Below are positions 1-9,173 of a stretch of 64,000 nucleotides of DNA, one piece after another. The notes beneath the pieces were generated by a model. The model saw nothing but the letters and a program-made list of their open reading frames with translations, did not search any database and had not been told where the DNA came from. The translations under genes and the position numbers were made by a program. Positions within the stretch are counted from its first letter, which is position 1. The number at the start of each line of letters is the position of its first letter. The DNA lies in assembly GCA_913774665.1 (NCBI GenBank), contig CAJYHN010000014.1, positions 27,143 through 91,142 of the forward strand. Reading direction: 5' to 3'. The stretch is from an uncultured Microbacterium sp. (GTDB lineage: Bacteria; Actinomycetota; Actinomycetes; Actinomycetales; Microbacteriaceae).

Positions 1-659
1 GCGTGCGCGTCCTGCCACGGCCCGAGGGCGAGCGATCGACCGCTGCCCCCGAGGTCGTCGACGAGATCGTCGGTGAGCGCGTCTTCCGCGTCGATGCGGG
101 CGGGTTCTGGCAGGTGCACCGCCTCGCCGCGCCCACACTGACCTCTCTCGTCACGGCGGAGCTCACCGCTTCGGTCGAGGCGCTCGATCCCGAGGCGATG
201 CATCTCGACCTCTACGGCGGCGTCGGTCTCTTCGCCGCAACGCTCGCCGAGCTCGGCGGATCGTCGACGCGCGTGGTGAGCGTGGAGTCCGACCCCCGGG
301 CGACGGAGCACGCCGGCGAGAACCTCGCCGAATGGGTCGGTGCCCGGGCCGAGACGGCGCGGGTCGACCGCTACGTCCAGAACCTGGGCGCGAGCGCCTC
401 CGCGCGCGAACGCGAGCGCCTGGAGCGCGGAGTCGTGCTGCTGGACCCGCCGCGGGCGGGTGCCGGCCGGGCCGCGGTCGAGGGCATCGCCGCGCTGTCG
501 CCGTCCGCCGTCGTCTACGTCGCGTGCGACCCCGTGGCCCTCGCTCGCGACCTGGCACTGTTCGCCGAGCTCGGATACCGCGCCGAGCGCGGCATCCGGG
601 GTGTCGACCTCTTCCCGAACTCGCACCACGTCGAGGCCGTCACGGTGCTGCGCCGCTGA
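1..659 (+). CDS. Class I SAM-dependent RNA uracil-C5 methyltransferase, TrmA/RumA family (5'-truncated)
   Basis: Only the C-terminal ~218 residues are in the window; the gene starts upstream, so the TRAM and Fe-S parts cannot be checked. The fragment carries a Rossmann SAM-binding stretch (LDLYGGVGLFA), then LLDPPRAGAG, the usual DPPR motif, and YVACDPVALARDL, which holds the catalytic Cys of this family. It ends HHVEAVTVLRR, the typical RumA/TrmA tail. The family methylates C5 of uridine in rRNA or tRNA. Which RNA is the target cannot be decided from this fragment. The stop lies 59 bases before the next start, and the next gene has its own promoter. Confidence 0.85.
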   Translation, partial: VRVLPRPEGERSTAAPEVVDEIVGERVFRVDAGGFWQVHRLAAPTLTSLVTAELTASVEALDPEAMHLDLYGGVGLFAATLAELGGSSTRVVSVESDPRATEHAGENLAEWVGARAETARVDRYVQNLGASASARERERLERGVVLLDPPRAGAGRAAVEGIAALSPSAVVYVACDPVALARDLALFAELGYRAERGIRGVDLFPNSHHVEAVTVLRR

Positions 660-706
660 CGCGCCGGATCGCGCGACCTTCACCCGCGCGGCGGCCCCCG
701 CGCAGA

Positions 707-712
707 TACGAT
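707..712 (+). promoter_or_regulatory. -10 hexamer TACGAT of a leaderless promoter
   Basis: TACGAT ends 6 bases before the ATG at 719, matching the TANNNT-N6/7-start pattern seen repeatedly in this window. It favours 719 over the in-frame ATG at 713. Confidence 0.6.
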
Positions 713-718
713 ATGGGG

Positions 719-1387
719 ATGACGCGCGTCGCCCTCATCGATGACCACGAGTCGGTCCGACTCGGGCTGGAGGCCGCCCTCGCGCGTACCGAGGCCACCG
801 AGGTCGTCTTCTCGGGCGCGAATGTCGCGTCGTACCTGTCCTGGCGTCAGGCCGCGGCCGCGAACCCCGCCGACGTCGTGGTGCTCGACCTGACGCTCGG
901 TGACGGCACCACGGTCTCCGAGAACGTCGACCGCGTCGTCCGCGACGGCTCCAGCGTCATCATCCACAGCGTCGCCGACCGTGCCGCGGCGGTGCGCGAG
1001 GCACTCGCCGCGGGTGCCGCGGGGATCGTCAGCAAGTCGTCGCCGACGCACGAGGTGCTGGGTGCCATCAGCACCGTCGCCCGGGGCGAGGTGCTCGACA
1101 ACGTCGAGTGGGCGAGCGCCGTCGAAGGCGATCGGGAATTCGCCGACGCGCAGTTGTCCGCACGCGAGCGCGAGGTTCTGCGCCTGTACGCCGCGGGCCT
1201 CCCCCTCAAGGCCGTCGCCGACCGTCTCGGCGTCGCCTATTCGACCGCCAAGGAGAACATCACCCGCGTCCGCGTGAAGTACGTCGAGGTGGGGCGCCCG
1301 GCACCGACGAAGGTCGACCTGCTGCGGCGCGCCATGGAGGACGGCATCCTGCAGGACGCACCCGATGATGCTCCCCGCCATGGCTGA
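719..1387 (+). CDS. NarL/LuxR-type response regulator
   Basis: A 222-residue two-component regulator that binds DNA when phosphorylated. The receiver domain (about 1-120) has the acidic pair IDDHE, the phospho-acceptor in VVLDLTLGDG (Asp57), a switch Ser in IIHSVAD and the conserved Lys in VSKSS. The C-terminal part (about 140-200) reads LSAREREVLRLYAAGLPLKAVADRLGV broken by normal helix-turn-helix spacing, as in GerE/LuxR domains. Its 3' end overlaps the histidine kinase gene that follows, so the two are translationally linked partners. Target genes and input signal are not visible. Confidence 0.88.
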   Translation: MTRVALIDDHESVRLGLEAALARTEATEVVFSGANVASYLSWRQAAAANPADVVVLDLTLGDGTTVSENVDRVVRDGSSVIIHSVADRAAAVREALAAGAAGIVSKSSPTHEVLGAISTVARGEVLDNVEWASAVEGDREFADAQLSAREREVLRLYAAGLPLKAVADRLGVAYSTAKENITRVRVKYVEVGRPAPTKVDLLRRAMEDGILQDAPDDAPRHG

Positions 1388-2636
1388 GAATCATCGGTCC
1401 GTGCTCGACGAAGCCTGGGGGAGGATCCCCCACACCCGAGAGGGACAGGCGGAGCAGGGCTCGTTCACGCAGACGCGGATCGAGCGCGTCATCACGCTGA
1501 TCGTGGGCCCGGGCTCTCTCGTGCTGGGGCTGCAGGCGTTCGTCGCCGCGTTCGGCCCGGGAGACGAGGCGGCCGGGTGGCACATGCCTCTCGTCCTCGC
1601 CGTTTTCCTGCCGCTGGTGGCGATGATCATCGCGTGTACCGTGGGACGCTTCGCGCGGGTGTTCTCGGGCGTCTTCGCGGTCGTCTTCATGCTCGCCCTC
1701 GCGTTCTGGCCCGTCGCGACGGCCGGCGGACCCACACCCGTCCCCACCGAGAACCCCTGGATCTTCTACCTCATCAACGTCGCCACGGTCGCCACCGTGG
1801 TCGCATTCCCCCTCGCGCTGCAGATCGTCTGGACGGTCGCCGCACCGCTGCTGTTCGGAGTGGTGCGTCTGCTGCAGGCCGGCGGGCGGGCGGAGTTCAT
1901 CCTGCCGATCTCGCTCGACGTCTCGTTCGCACTGATCCTCGGCAGCGTCCTGGTGACCCTCGGCTGGATGTACCGCTCGATCGCCGCGAACGTCGACCAG
2001 GCCCGGGCGGCGGCGGTGTCGAGCTACGCGGCCGCGGCCGCGACGGCCGCGACCGAGCACGAGCGGGTCGCGGTGGCGGCTCTCATGCACGACAGCGTCC
2101 TGGGCGCCCTGCTCGCGGCGGACCGCGCCACGACGCCGCGCGAGCGGACTCTCGCCGTCAGCATGGCGCGCGAGGCGCTGACCCGGTTGGCGAACGCCGA
2201 GAAGGACTCCCTGGAAGGAAGCGACGAGCCGGTCCCCGCGCTGCGCCTGGCCGACGACATCGAGGCCGCCGCTCGCGAGCTCGGGGTCGACCTGACCGTC
2301 GTCCGCCACGTCGACGAGGGCACACCGCACGTACCCGGGCGGATCGCCCGCGCTCTCGTGCTCGCGGCGATGCAGGCCGTCGCCAACGCCGTACAGCACG
2401 CCGATGCGCAGGGCCTCGCGGTGCAGTTGACGGGCTACACCTCCCCGGGGAGCGTGTCGGTCCGCGTGCGCGACACGGGTCCCGGATTCGACGTCGCCGC
2501 CATCCCGGCCGACCGCCTCGGCATCCGTGGCTCGATCAACGCGCGACTGGCGGCGGTGGGCGGTCGCAGCGAGATCGACTCGCATGCAGGTGGCACCACG
2601 GTGACGCTCGAGTGGGAGAGCGGAGACCGCTGGTGA
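1365..2636 (+). CDS. Membrane sensor histidine kinase, NarL-partner type
   Basis: Up to 423 residues, starting inside the 3' end of the regulator gene. An ATG at 1380 is an alternative start; 1365 has a weak AGGA ahead of it. The N-terminal half has about five hydrophobic membrane segments (residues ~40-200). The dimerisation/phosphoacceptor part has MHDSVLGALL with His242, the HisKA_3 style. An HATPase region follows: N-box AMQAVANAVQHA, G1 box RDTGPGFD and a second glycine box LGIRGSINARL. Phosphotransfer to the upstream response regulator is the expected role. No large extracytoplasmic sensor domain is seen, so sensing is probably within or near the membrane. Confidence 0.85.
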   Translation: MMLPAMAENHRSVLDEAWGRIPHTREGQAEQGSFTQTRIERVITLIVGPGSLVLGLQAFVAAFGPGDEAAGWHMPLVLAVFLPLVAMIIACTVGRFARVFSGVFAVVFMLALAFWPVATAGGPTPVPTENPWIFYLINVATVATVVAFPLALQIVWTVAAPLLFGVVRLLQAGGRAEFILPISLDVSFALILGSVLVTLGWMYRSIAANVDQARAAAVSSYAAAAATAATEHERVAVAALMHDSVLGALLAADRATTPRERTLAVSMAREALTRLANAEKDSLEGSDEPVPALRLADDIEAAARELGVDLTVVRHVDEGTPHVPGRIARALVLAAMQAVANAVQHADAQGLAVQLTGYTSPGSVSVRVRDTGPGFDVAAIPADRLGIRGSINARLAAVGGRSEIDSHAGGTTVTLEWESGDRW

Positions 2637-3667
2637 CCGTTCGCGCCATCCTGTCGGTCATCGGACTGGCCTTCACCGCCTACCTCGCCGCGCGAGGCCT
2701 CATCTGGACCTCTCCCGAGACCGTCGAGCGCGGGTGGCTCATCGTGGCGGCCCTGGTGCTCTACCTCCCGGTGACGTGGCTGTGGATCTTCGCAATCGGC
2801 GCTCGGGGCCGGCGAGGGCAGCCGGCACCGACGTCGGGTGGGCGACTGCCCGCCTGGGGCGTCGCGCTCGCGCTCGTGGTGGCGATCGCCGTGTCGAACG
2901 CGCCGTTCCTCGCGGTGACCGAGGCCGGTCGCACTCAGCCCTTCGTCACATGGGTGATCGGCGGTGTCGGCGCGCTCATGACCATCGTCATGGTGCGGCG
3001 CCGGCCCATCGTCGCGTGGGTCGGGATGCTGATCCTCGCCCTGTCGACATCGTTCTGGTTGGGACCGCTGCAGGCTCTCAGCCTCGGCCTGGTCGGCTCG
3101 ATCGTGTGGGTGACCGCGGCGCAGCTGGTGACCATCGCTCTCGACCGCGCGGCGCGGGACGCCGAGCGTCTCGCCGAGCTCCAGCAGGCGGCATCCGCGT
3201 GGCAGGCCTCGCAGAGCGGCCGGCAACGAGAGCGTCGACTTCACGTGCAGCGTGCGCTGCAGGCGGCCGGCCCCATCCTCGCCCGCACCATCGAGAACGG
3301 TGGCAACCTGCGCGCGGCCGACAAGCAGGCTGCGCGACGCGCCGAGGCCAGCCTGCGCGACGAGCTGCGGGGCAACCGCCTGCTCGACGACGACGTGCGG
3401 GCCGAGATCGACGCCGCGCGCCGCCGGGGGTCCGCGGTGAGTCTCTTCGACGAGGGCGGTCTCGAGGGGCTCGGCGCCGGCGACCTGAAGGTCATCCGGT
3501 CGGAGCTGGCGGGCATCTTGCGGGAGTCCGTGTCGGAGCGCGTGATCATCCGCACCTCCCCGCACCACGAGATCGCCGTCACGATCGTCGGGCGCTCGAG
3601 CGGTGACAGCGCCGGGGGAGACGACGACCAGGTCGACCTCTGGCGCGAGATCCGTCGCCCGCGCTGA
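2633..3667 (+). CDS. Membrane protein of unknown function, third gene of the two-component operon
   Basis: A 344-residue protein beginning at a GTG that overlaps the kinase stop codon (GTGA), with GGAG upstream. The first ~185 residues contain about six hydrophobic segments. A cytoplasmic part follows, rich in Arg, Ala and Glu, with a likely coiled coil (AERLAELQQAASAWQAS). It ends in a small alpha/beta-looking region with HHEIAVTIVGRSSG. I see no phosphoacceptor His and no ATP-binding boxes. Tight coupling suggests an accessory or modulator of the kinase. That is inference from position only; I recognise no named family. Confidence 0.7.
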   Translation: MTVRAILSVIGLAFTAYLAARGLIWTSPETVERGWLIVAALVLYLPVTWLWIFAIGARGRRGQPAPTSGGRLPAWGVALALVVAIAVSNAPFLAVTEAGRTQPFVTWVIGGVGALMTIVMVRRRPIVAWVGMLILALSTSFWLGPLQALSLGLVGSIVWVTAAQLVTIALDRAARDAERLAELQQAASAWQASQSGRQRERRLHVQRALQAAGPILARTIENGGNLRAADKQAARRAEASLRDELRGNRLLDDDVRAEIDAARRRGSAVSLFDEGGLEGLGAGDLKVIRSELAGILRESVSERVIIRTSPHHEIAVTIVGRSSGDSAGGDDDQVDLWREIRRPR

Positions 3668-3991
3668 CCCACGATGGGCAGCGCTGTCGACCGCGAACGC
3701 GGGCGTGATCGAGCCGCGCTGCGTTCGCGCACACCCGCGGCCGGCGGCGACGACGTGAGGGGGGTTCCGTCGACGCTGCCATGCCCTCCGCGGGGGAAGA
3801 GGATGAGGGTGAGGGGCGGCGAATGCGCCTGCCCCTCACCCGTGCGAACGGTTACCCGAAAACCGTCCGCGTGGTCGAATCCGGCTCTAAGAAGCGGTCC
3901 GACCGAACGCGTGATGCGTTCCAGCTCCTCCAGTATTCGACAGTGTCCCTCGCCCGTCTGTAGGTATTTCGGGGGACATTTCGAACGGGTG
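3668..3991. other. 324-bp non-coding gap between convergent transcripts
   Basis: No convincing gene was found on either strand; the reading frames here are short and lack plausible starts. The gap contains the strong hairpin at 3807-3841. The rest, including the AT-richer stretch around 3850-3990, shows no structure I can name. Confidence 0.6.
3807..3841. terminator. Strong palindromic hairpin, probable bidirectional terminator
   Basis: GGGTGAGGGGC (3807-3817) pairs perfectly with GCCCCTCACCC (3831-3841). The stem continues inward as GGCG/CGCC (3818-3821 with 3826-3829), leaving an AATG loop and one unpaired T. This gives 15 base pairs. There is no T tract on either side. It lies between the plus-strand operon ending at 3667 and the minus-strand operon ending at 3992, where a two-way terminator is expected. 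Confidence 0.6.
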
Positions 3992-4228
3992 TCAGCCGGT
4001 GAAGCCGTGCCAGCCGGCGGTGCGGTTCAGCGGGGTGCGCAGACCCCGTGCCGACAGCTCCCACCGGGAGCGTGGCGTCTCGTCGGGAACCGTGGCGTCG
4101 GCCACCTCGCGCGCGTACGACTCGCTGACCACGACGATCGCCGCGGCCAGCTCCTCCTCGGTGGGCGTGCCGCGTACGACCTCCGCGACGAGGGGTCGAG
4201 GGGCGCCGGCGTCGACGGTGTCGCTCAC
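3992..4228 (-). CDS. Small accessory (epsilon-like) subunit of acyl-CoA carboxylase
   Basis: A 78-residue protein starting at a GTG that overlaps the stop of the carboxyltransferase gene (GTGA). It shows the family pattern: [22 protein letters not shown] near the N-terminus, [11 protein letters not shown], and the conserved ending GWHGFTG (typical W...G). In Streptomyces and Mycobacterium, PccE/AccE-type subunits of this size bind the beta subunit and stimulate the complex. Gene order and coupling support the same job here. It is too short to indicate substrate preference. Confidence 0.85.
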   Translation of the reverse strand: MSDTVDAGAPRPLVAEVVRGTPTEEELAAAIVVVSESYAREVADATVPDETPRSRWELSARGLRTPLNRTAGWHGFTG

Positions 4229-5814
4229 AGCGGGATGTTCCCGTGCTTCTTCGCGGGCAGGCTCGCCCGCTTGTTGCGCAGCGCCCGCAGCGCCTTGGCG
4301 ATCGACACGCGCGTCTGCGCCGGCTCGATGATCCCGTCGAGCTCGCCGCGCTCGGCGGCGAGGAAGGGGGATGCCACGTTGTACGTGTACTCGTTCGCCA
4401 GGCGCGTGCGCACGGCCGCGACGTCTTCGCCGGCCTCTTCTGCGCGCTTGATCTCGCCGCGGTAGAGGATGTTGACCGCGCCCTGCCCGCCCATGACGGC
4501 GATCTCGGCCGTGGGCCACGCGAGGTTGATGTCGGCACCCAGCTGCTTGGAGCCCATGACGATGTAGGCACCGCCGTAGGCCTTGCGCAGGATCACGGTG
4601 ACCAGGGGCACCGTGGCCTCGGCGTAGGCGTACAGCAGCTTCGCGCCACGGCGGATGACACCGGTCCACTCCTGGTCGGTGCCGGGGAGGTAGCCGGGCA
4701 CGTCGACGAGGGTGACGATCGGCACCGAGAAGGCGTCGCAGAACCGCACGAAGCGGCTGGCCTTCTCGCCCGCGTCGATGTTGAGGGTTCCGGCCATCTG
4801 CGAGGGCTGGTTGGCGATGATGCCGACCGTGCGGCCCTCGATCCGGCCGAAGCCGATCACGATGTTGGGAGCGAACAGCGGCTGCACCTCGAGGAACTCC
4901 GCCGCGTCCACGATGCCGTCGATCACGGTGTGGATGTCGTACGGCTGGTTCGGGGAGTCGGGGATGACGGTGTTCAGCGAGCGATCGGCATCCGTCGTCT
5001 CGAATTCGAAGGGGGTGTCGTAGACCGGGATCTCGGCGAGGTTGTTGTCGGGAAGGTAGCTGATGAGGCCGCGTGCGTAGTCGATCGCGTCGTCCTCGTC
5101 GTCGGCGAGGTAGTGCGCGACGCCCGAGCGGGTGTTGTGGGTGTGGGCTCCGCCGAGCTCCTCCATGCCGACGTCTTCGCCGGTGACGGTCTTGATCACG
5201 TCGGGTCCGGTGACGAACATCTGGCTGGTCTTGTCGACCATGATGACGAAGTCGGTGAGGGCGGGGGAGTACACCGCTCCGCCGGCGGCGGGCCCCATGA
5301 TGATCGAGATCTGGGGGATGACCCCGGATGCCGCGGTGTTCAGGCGGAAGATCTCGCCGTACTTGCCGAGGGCGACGACGCCCTCCTGGATGCGGGCTCC
5401 GCCGGAGTCGAGGATGCCGATGATCGGGATGCCGCTGCGCAGCGCCAGCTCCATCACCTTGATGATCTTGTCGCCGGCGACCTCGCCGAGCGACCCGCCG
5501 AAGGTCGAGAAGTCCTGCGCGTACACCGCGACGGTGCGGCCGTGGATCGTGCCGGTGCCCGTGACCACCGAGTCGCCGTAGGGGCGCGACTTGTCCATGC
5601 CGAACGCGGAGGTGCGGTGGCGCACGTACTCGTCGAGCTCGACGAAGGAGCCGGGATCGACCAGCATCTCGAGCCGCTCACGGGCGGTGAGCTTGCCCTT
5701 CGCGTGCTGCTTGTCGCGGGCGGCGGCTTCGGCGTCGACGACCGCCTCCTGGAACCTGTTGCGCAGGTCCGCGATCTTGCCGGCGGTGGTGAAGAGATCG
5801 GGCTGGTCGGTCAC
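4225..5814 (-). CDS. Acyl-CoA carboxylase carboxyltransferase (beta) subunit, PccB/AccD type
   Basis: A 529-residue carboxyltransferase that moves CO2 from biotinylated carrier protein to acetyl- or propionyl-CoA, supplying fatty acid synthesis. The N-terminal acyl-CoA half carries [12 protein letters not shown] and the oxyanion-hole glycines in [13 protein letters not shown]. The C-terminal carboxybiotin half carries [14 protein letters not shown] and the usual [20 protein letters not shown] region. The start is placed at GTG 5814 ([11 protein letters not shown]) because a TAGGGT -10 lies 7 bases ahead; a longer reading frame runs upstream but lacks support. The biotinylated alpha subunit is not in the window. 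Acetyl versus propionyl specificity cannot be assigned by eye. Confidence 0.92.
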   Translation of the reverse strand: MTDQPDLFTTAGKIADLRNRFQEAVVDAEAAARDKQHAKGKLTARERLEMLVDPGSFVELDEYVRHRTSAFGMDKSRPYGDSVVTGTGTIHGRTVAVYAQDFSTFGGSLGEVAGDKIIKVMELALRSGIPIIGILDSGGARIQEGVVALGKYGEIFRLNTAASGVIPQISIIMGPAAGGAVYSPALTDFVIMVDKTSQMFVTGPDVIKTVTGEDVGMEELGGAHTHNTRSGVAHYLADDEDDAIDYARGLISYLPDNNLAEIPVYDTPFEFETTDADRSLNTVIPDSPNQPYDIHTVIDGIVDAAEFLEVQPLFAPNIVIGFGRIEGRTVGIIANQPSQMAGTLNIDAGEKASRFVRFCDAFSVPIVTLVDVPGYLPGTDQEWTGVIRRGAKLLYAYAEATVPLVTVILRKAYGGAYIVMGSKQLGADINLAWPTAEIAVMGGQGAVNILYRGEIKRAEEAGEDVAAVRTRLANEYTYNVASPFLAAERGELDGIIEPAQTRVSIAKALRALRNKRASLPAKKHGNIPL

Positions 5815-5821
5815 GCTTTCC

Positions 5822-5827
5822 ACCCTA
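5822..5827 (-). promoter_or_regulatory. -10 hexamer TAGGGT, leaderless promoter of the carboxylase operon
   Basis: On the minus strand TAGGGT is followed by 7 bases (GGAAAGC) and then the GTG start at 5814. Confidence 0.6.
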
Positions 5828-5960
5828 GCGACAGCGTCGGCGCCCGTCTTGGAGGGTGCGCACAAGCGAATGCGCGAGGCGCTGTGGCATCCGCCCATGT
5901 TCTGTCTCGTCCGGCCGCCGCGTCGAGCGCAAGAGGATGCCGTGGACCCGGCGCGTTCTC

Positions 5961-5966
5961 TAGGGT
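5961..5966 (+). promoter_or_regulatory. -10 hexamer TAGGGT, leaderless promoter of birA
   Basis: TAGGGT, then 6 bases (GTGCTC), then ATG at 5973. The in-frame GTG at 5967 falls within the spacer and would precede the expected transcript start. Confidence 0.6.
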
Positions 5967-5972
5967 GTGCTC

Positions 5973-6755
5973 ATGCCGATCCCCGCCGCCGGATACCCGC
6001 TCGCCGCCGCCCACAGCCCGCGCGTGCAGGTCGTCGAGACGACCGACTCCACGAACGCCGACGTGATCGCGGCGGTCTCCGCCGATCCCGAGGGCTGGCC
6101 CCACCTGTCGCTGCTCGTGACCGACGACCAGCGCGCCGGGCGCGGGCGGCTCGATCGCAGCTGGACGGCGCCGGCCGGAACAGCGCTGGCTGTGTCAGTC
6201 GTCGTCGATGCGGCGATGATCCCGATCGCGCAGCGCGGGTGGATCCCCCTGGTTGCGGGGGCCGCCATGACCCGTGCGGTGCGCGCGCAGCTCACCGGCC
6301 ACGGCGGGACCGCCGAGCTGAAATGGCCGAACGACGTGCTCGTCGACGGCGGCAAGATCTGCGGCATCCTCGCCGAGGTCGTTCCCGGGGCCCCCGACAC
6401 GGTCGTGGTCGGGGCGGGCGTCAACACGCGGATGACCCGCGCCGATCTCCCCGTCACCACGGCGACCTCGTTCGCCGCGATCGGCGCCGAGTGCGACGAC
6501 GACCGTCTCCTCGCCGACTACCTCGACGACCTCGGCAAGATGCTCTCGCGTCTCGTGCACGACGACGTCGAGCGCGTGCACTCCGAGATCGAGAAGCTCT
6601 GCGTCACCGTCGGCAAAGAGGTGACCGTTTCGCTGCCCGACGGCTCCACCCTCCAGGGCACGGCCACGCGCCTCGACCCGGACGGGCGCCTCGTCGTCGG
6701 GACCGGCACCATCGAGACCGTCGTCTCGGCCGGAGACGTGGTCCACGTCCGGTGA
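5973..6755 (+). CDS. birA: Biotin--[acetyl-CoA carboxylase] ligase
   Basis: A 260-residue cytoplasmic enzyme that makes biotinyl-AMP and transfers biotin to the carboxylase carrier protein. Visible hallmarks: TTDSTN (~23-28), the biotinyl-AMP loop RAGRGRLDRSW (~54-64), KWPNDV (~117-122) with the catalytic-site Lys, KICGILAE (~128-135) and GVNT. A C-terminal SH3-like part (~210-260) follows. There is no N-terminal helix-turn-helix, so this is the monofunctional class and not a repressor. It is transcribed divergently from the carboxylase beta subunit gene, its functional partner. Confidence 0.92.
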   Translation: MPIPAAGYPLAAAHSPRVQVVETTDSTNADVIAAVSADPEGWPHLSLLVTDDQRAGRGRLDRSWTAPAGTALAVSVVVDAAMIPIAQRGWIPLVAGAAMTRAVRAQLTGHGGTAELKWPNDVLVDGGKICGILAEVVPGAPDTVVVGAGVNTRMTRADLPVTTATSFAAIGAECDDDRLLADYLDDLGKMLSRLVHDDVERVHSEIEKLCVTVGKEVTVSLPDGSTLQGTATRLDPDGRLVVGTGTIETVVSAGDVVHVR

Positions 6756-6814
6756 CGGCGAGGCCCTCCGCGTGGCACCGGCCCGCCGGGGCCCGCGCGT
6801 CGCACAATGAGACC

Positions 6815-7372
6815 GTGACCCAGCCGTCGAACTCGATCGGGCGCCCGCGGATGCCGGCGCCGGGAACGGCCGCGCCCGAGCTGCGCATCGCTCGACTGCG
6901 CTCGCACGCGCGGCGTCTGTTCTGGTCGGCGCTGCTGCTGATCGGCGTCGCGGGGGCGACGGCCTTCTTCTACGACAACCTTCCCGCACCCTTCGAGAAC
7001 TGGATGCTGCTGACCGCGGCGGGCGTGCTCGTCCTGCTGCTCGTGGTCATCCCCTACCTCGTGTGGCTCTCGCACACCTGGACCATCACGACGCGCCGCG
7101 TGATCGAGCGTTCCGGTCCGTTCGGGGCCAACCGACGCGAGGTCTCCCACGTGCGCGGGTACGCCATCGAGATGCGGCGCGGCATCCTGCAGCGGATGTG
7201 GGGCGCGGGCACGCTCTCGCTCTCGAACGGCGTGGAGCCTCCGCTGCGCCTGAAGAACATCCCGCACGCGGTGCTCGTCCACGAGACGCTCGTCGACCAG
7301 GTCGAGGTCAACCAGATCCTCGCCCACCGCGACGCGCAGACCCTCGGCTCCGGCGCCGTCGGCGGGCTCTGA
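6815..7372 (+). CDS. PH-domain (bPH2/YdbT-like) membrane protein
   Basis: A 185-residue protein with two hydrophobic segments (about 35-55 and 65-85) followed by a bacterial PH-like domain with SHTWTITTRRVIERSG and the typical ISLSNGVE-like stretch (TLSLSNGVEP). Function is unknown. The family is common beside birA and purK in actinobacteria. The start is a GTG 6 bases after CACAAT (6803-6808), an imperfect form of the leaderless -10 pattern; there is no Shine-Dalgarno sequence. It ends 105 bases before purK. Confidence 0.8.
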   Translation: MTQPSNSIGRPRMPAPGTAAPELRIARLRSHARRLFWSALLLIGVAGATAFFYDNLPAPFENWMLLTAAGVLVLLLVVIPYLVWLSHTWTITTRRVIERSGPFGANRREVSHVRGYAIEMRRGILQRMWGAGTLSLSNGVEPPLRLKNIPHAVLVHETLVDQVEVNQILAHRDAQTLGSGAVGGL

Positions 7373-7477
7373 CGGCACCGCGGCCACTTCCCGCCATCTC
7401 GATCGCGGAAGCCGTTCGGGTTCGGCTCGCGCCCCCGCGGGCGGCCCGACAGAATGGATGCCGACGGAAGGAGCGGC

Positions 7478-8611
7478 ATGGCGCTGCGTGTCGGAGTGGT
7501 CGGTGGCGGACAGCTGGCGCGGATGATGATCGCGCCCGCCGTGGAGCTGGGGGTCGAGATCCGCGTCCTCGCGGAGGACGAGGGCATGTCGGCGGCACTC
7601 GCCGCGACCGCCGTCGGCGACTACCGCGACGCCGAGACGGTGCTCGCCTTCGCCCGTGACGTCGACGTCATCACCTTCGACCACGAGCACGTGCCGCAGG
7701 ACGTGCTGGCGGCCCTGGTCGACGCCGGTGTCGCCGTCCACCCCGGACCCGCACCCCTCGGCGTCGCTCAGGACAAGCTCGTCATGCGCGCGAAGATGGC
7801 CGAGCTGGGGCTCCCTCAGCCCGACTGGGCCGCCGTGTCCACGGCATCCGATCTGCAGGAATTCCTCGACGCGCACGGCGGGCGAGCCGTGGTGAAGACG
7901 CCACGCGGCGGGTACGACGGCAAGGGCGTGCGGGTGGTCTCCGCCGCCACCGAAGCGGACGACTGGTTCGCCGCGCTCGCCGAGGACGGCAACGGCGGCG
8001 CTCTGCTCGCGGAGGAACTGGTCGACTTCACCCGCGAACTGGCCCAGCAGGTCGCTCGACGCCCCTCCGGCGAGGTGCGCGCGTACCCCGTCGTCGAGAC
8101 CGTGCAGCGCGGAGGGGTCTGCGCCGAGGTCGTGGCTCCGGCTCCTCGCGCCGACGCCCGCGTCCAGCGCGTCGCGGCCGAGATCGGCGTCGCGGTCGCG
8201 GAAGGTCTGGGGGTGACCGGCATGCTCGCCGTCGAGCTGTTCGAGACGAGCGACCAGCGCATCCTCATCAACGAACTCGCCATGCGTCCGCACAACAGCG
8301 GTCACTGGACGCAGGACGGAGCGATCACGAGCCAGTTCGAGCAGCACCTGCGAGCGGTCCTCGACCTGCCCCTCGGATCGACGGATGCCGTGGCCCCGTG
8401 GACGGTCATGATCAACGTCCTGGGCGGCCCCGCCGAGGGCGGCCTCGACGAGCGGTTCGCCGCCGCCATGGCCGCGCACCCCGCCGCGAAGATCCACACC
8501 TACGGCAAGGCCCCGCGCCCGGGGCGCAAGGTGGGCCACGTCAACGTCATCGGCGAGAACCTCGACGACGTCGTCTACGAGGGTCGCGCGGCCGCCGCGT
8601 TCTTCGACTGA
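7478..8611 (+). CDS. purK: N5-carboxyaminoimidazole ribonucleotide synthase
   Basis: A 377-residue ATP-grasp enzyme of purine synthesis, converting AIR, ATP and bicarbonate to N5-CAIR. The N-terminus has [19 protein letters not shown] sits in the second part; [12 protein letters not shown] is the ATP-grasp loop; [12 protein letters not shown] is the catalytic segment near residue 275. The ATG at 7478 is chosen because GGAAGGAG lies just ahead. An ATG eight codons upstream (7454) lacks one. A CAGAAT at 7450-7455 may be its -10. purE follows. Confidence 0.95.
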   Translation: MALRVGVVGGGQLARMMIAPAVELGVEIRVLAEDEGMSAALAATAVGDYRDAETVLAFARDVDVITFDHEHVPQDVLAALVDAGVAVHPGPAPLGVAQDKLVMRAKMAELGLPQPDWAAVSTASDLQEFLDAHGGRAVVKTPRGGYDGKGVRVVSAATEADDWFAALAEDGNGGALLAEELVDFTRELAQQVARRPSGEVRAYPVVETVQRGGVCAEVVAPAPRADARVQRVAAEIGVAVAEGLGVTGMLAVELFETSDQRILINELAMRPHNSGHWTQDGAITSQFEQHLRAVLDLPLGSTDAVAPWTVMINVLGGPAEGGLDERFAAAMAAHPAAKIHTYGKAPRPGRKVGHVNVIGENLDDVVYEGRAAAAFFD

Positions 8612-8645
8612 GCGCGCCGTTCCGAGATCTTCCAGCGAGCCGCCC

Positions 8646-8651
8646 TACCCT
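8646..8651 (+). promoter_or_regulatory. -10 hexamer TACCCT, leaderless promoter of purE
   Basis: TACCCT, 6 bases (GGACCG), then the GTG start at 8658. It gives purE its own transcript although purK lies just upstream. Confidence 0.6.
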
Positions 8652-8657
8652 GGACCG

Positions 8658-9173
8658 GTGACCCGGCCGCTGCATTCTTCCGAGACGCCCGTGGTCGGCG
8701 TCGTCATGGGCTCCGACTCCGACTGGCGCGTGATGAACGCCGCCAGCGAGGTGTTGACCGAGTTCGGCATCCCGCACGAGGTCGAGGTGGTCTCCGCCCA
8801 CCGCACCCCCGACAAGCTCGTCCGTTACGGGCGTGAGGCGCGCGGACGCGGGCTGCGCGCCATCATCGCGGGGGCCGGGGGAGCCGCGCACCTGCCCGGC
8901 ATGCTGGCATCCGTCACCGCCCTCCCCGTCATCGGGGTTCCCGTGCAGCTGGCGACGCTCGACGGCCTCGACTCGCTGCTCTCGATCGTCCAGATGCCCG
9001 CGGGCATCCCGGTGGCGACCGTCTCGATCAACGGGGCGAAGAACGCCGGCCTCCTCGCCGCGCGGATCCTCGGCAGCGCCGACACCGCACTCGCCGAGCG
9101 CGTCGAGGCCTACGCGCGCGATCTCGAGGCGCAGGTCGAAGAGAAGAACCGACGCCTGAAGGACTCCCTATGA
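8658..9173 (+). CDS. purE: N5-carboxyaminoimidazole ribonucleotide mutase
   Basis: A 171-residue class I PurE that converts the PurK product N5-CAIR to CAIR. Hallmarks: [10 protein letters not shown] near residue 15, SAHRTPDKL (substrate loop, with the conserved His), and [14 protein letters not shown] with the catalytic His. Length matches the family. The GTG start is fixed by the -10 spacing. Its stop overlaps the ATG of the LCP gene (ATGA), tying purine genes to the start of the glycopolymer locus. Confidence 0.95.
   Translation: MTRPLHSSETPVVGVVMGSDSDWRVMNAASEVLTEFGIPHEVEVVSAHRTPDKLVRYGREARGRGLRAIIAGAGGAAHLPGMLASVTALPVIGVPVQLATLDGLDSLLSIVQMPAGIPVATVSINGAKNAGLLAARILGSADTALAERVEAYARDLEAQVEEKNRRLKDSL

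Noticed and set aside
1260-2585. A 441-codon minus-strand open frame across the histidine kinase
   Set aside because: Shadow of the kinase reading frame; no recognisable domain or start signal.
5967-5972. GTG at 5967 as birA start
   Set aside because: It would lie upstream of the expected transcript start, given TAGGGT at 5961-5966; the ATG at 5973 fits the leaderless pattern.
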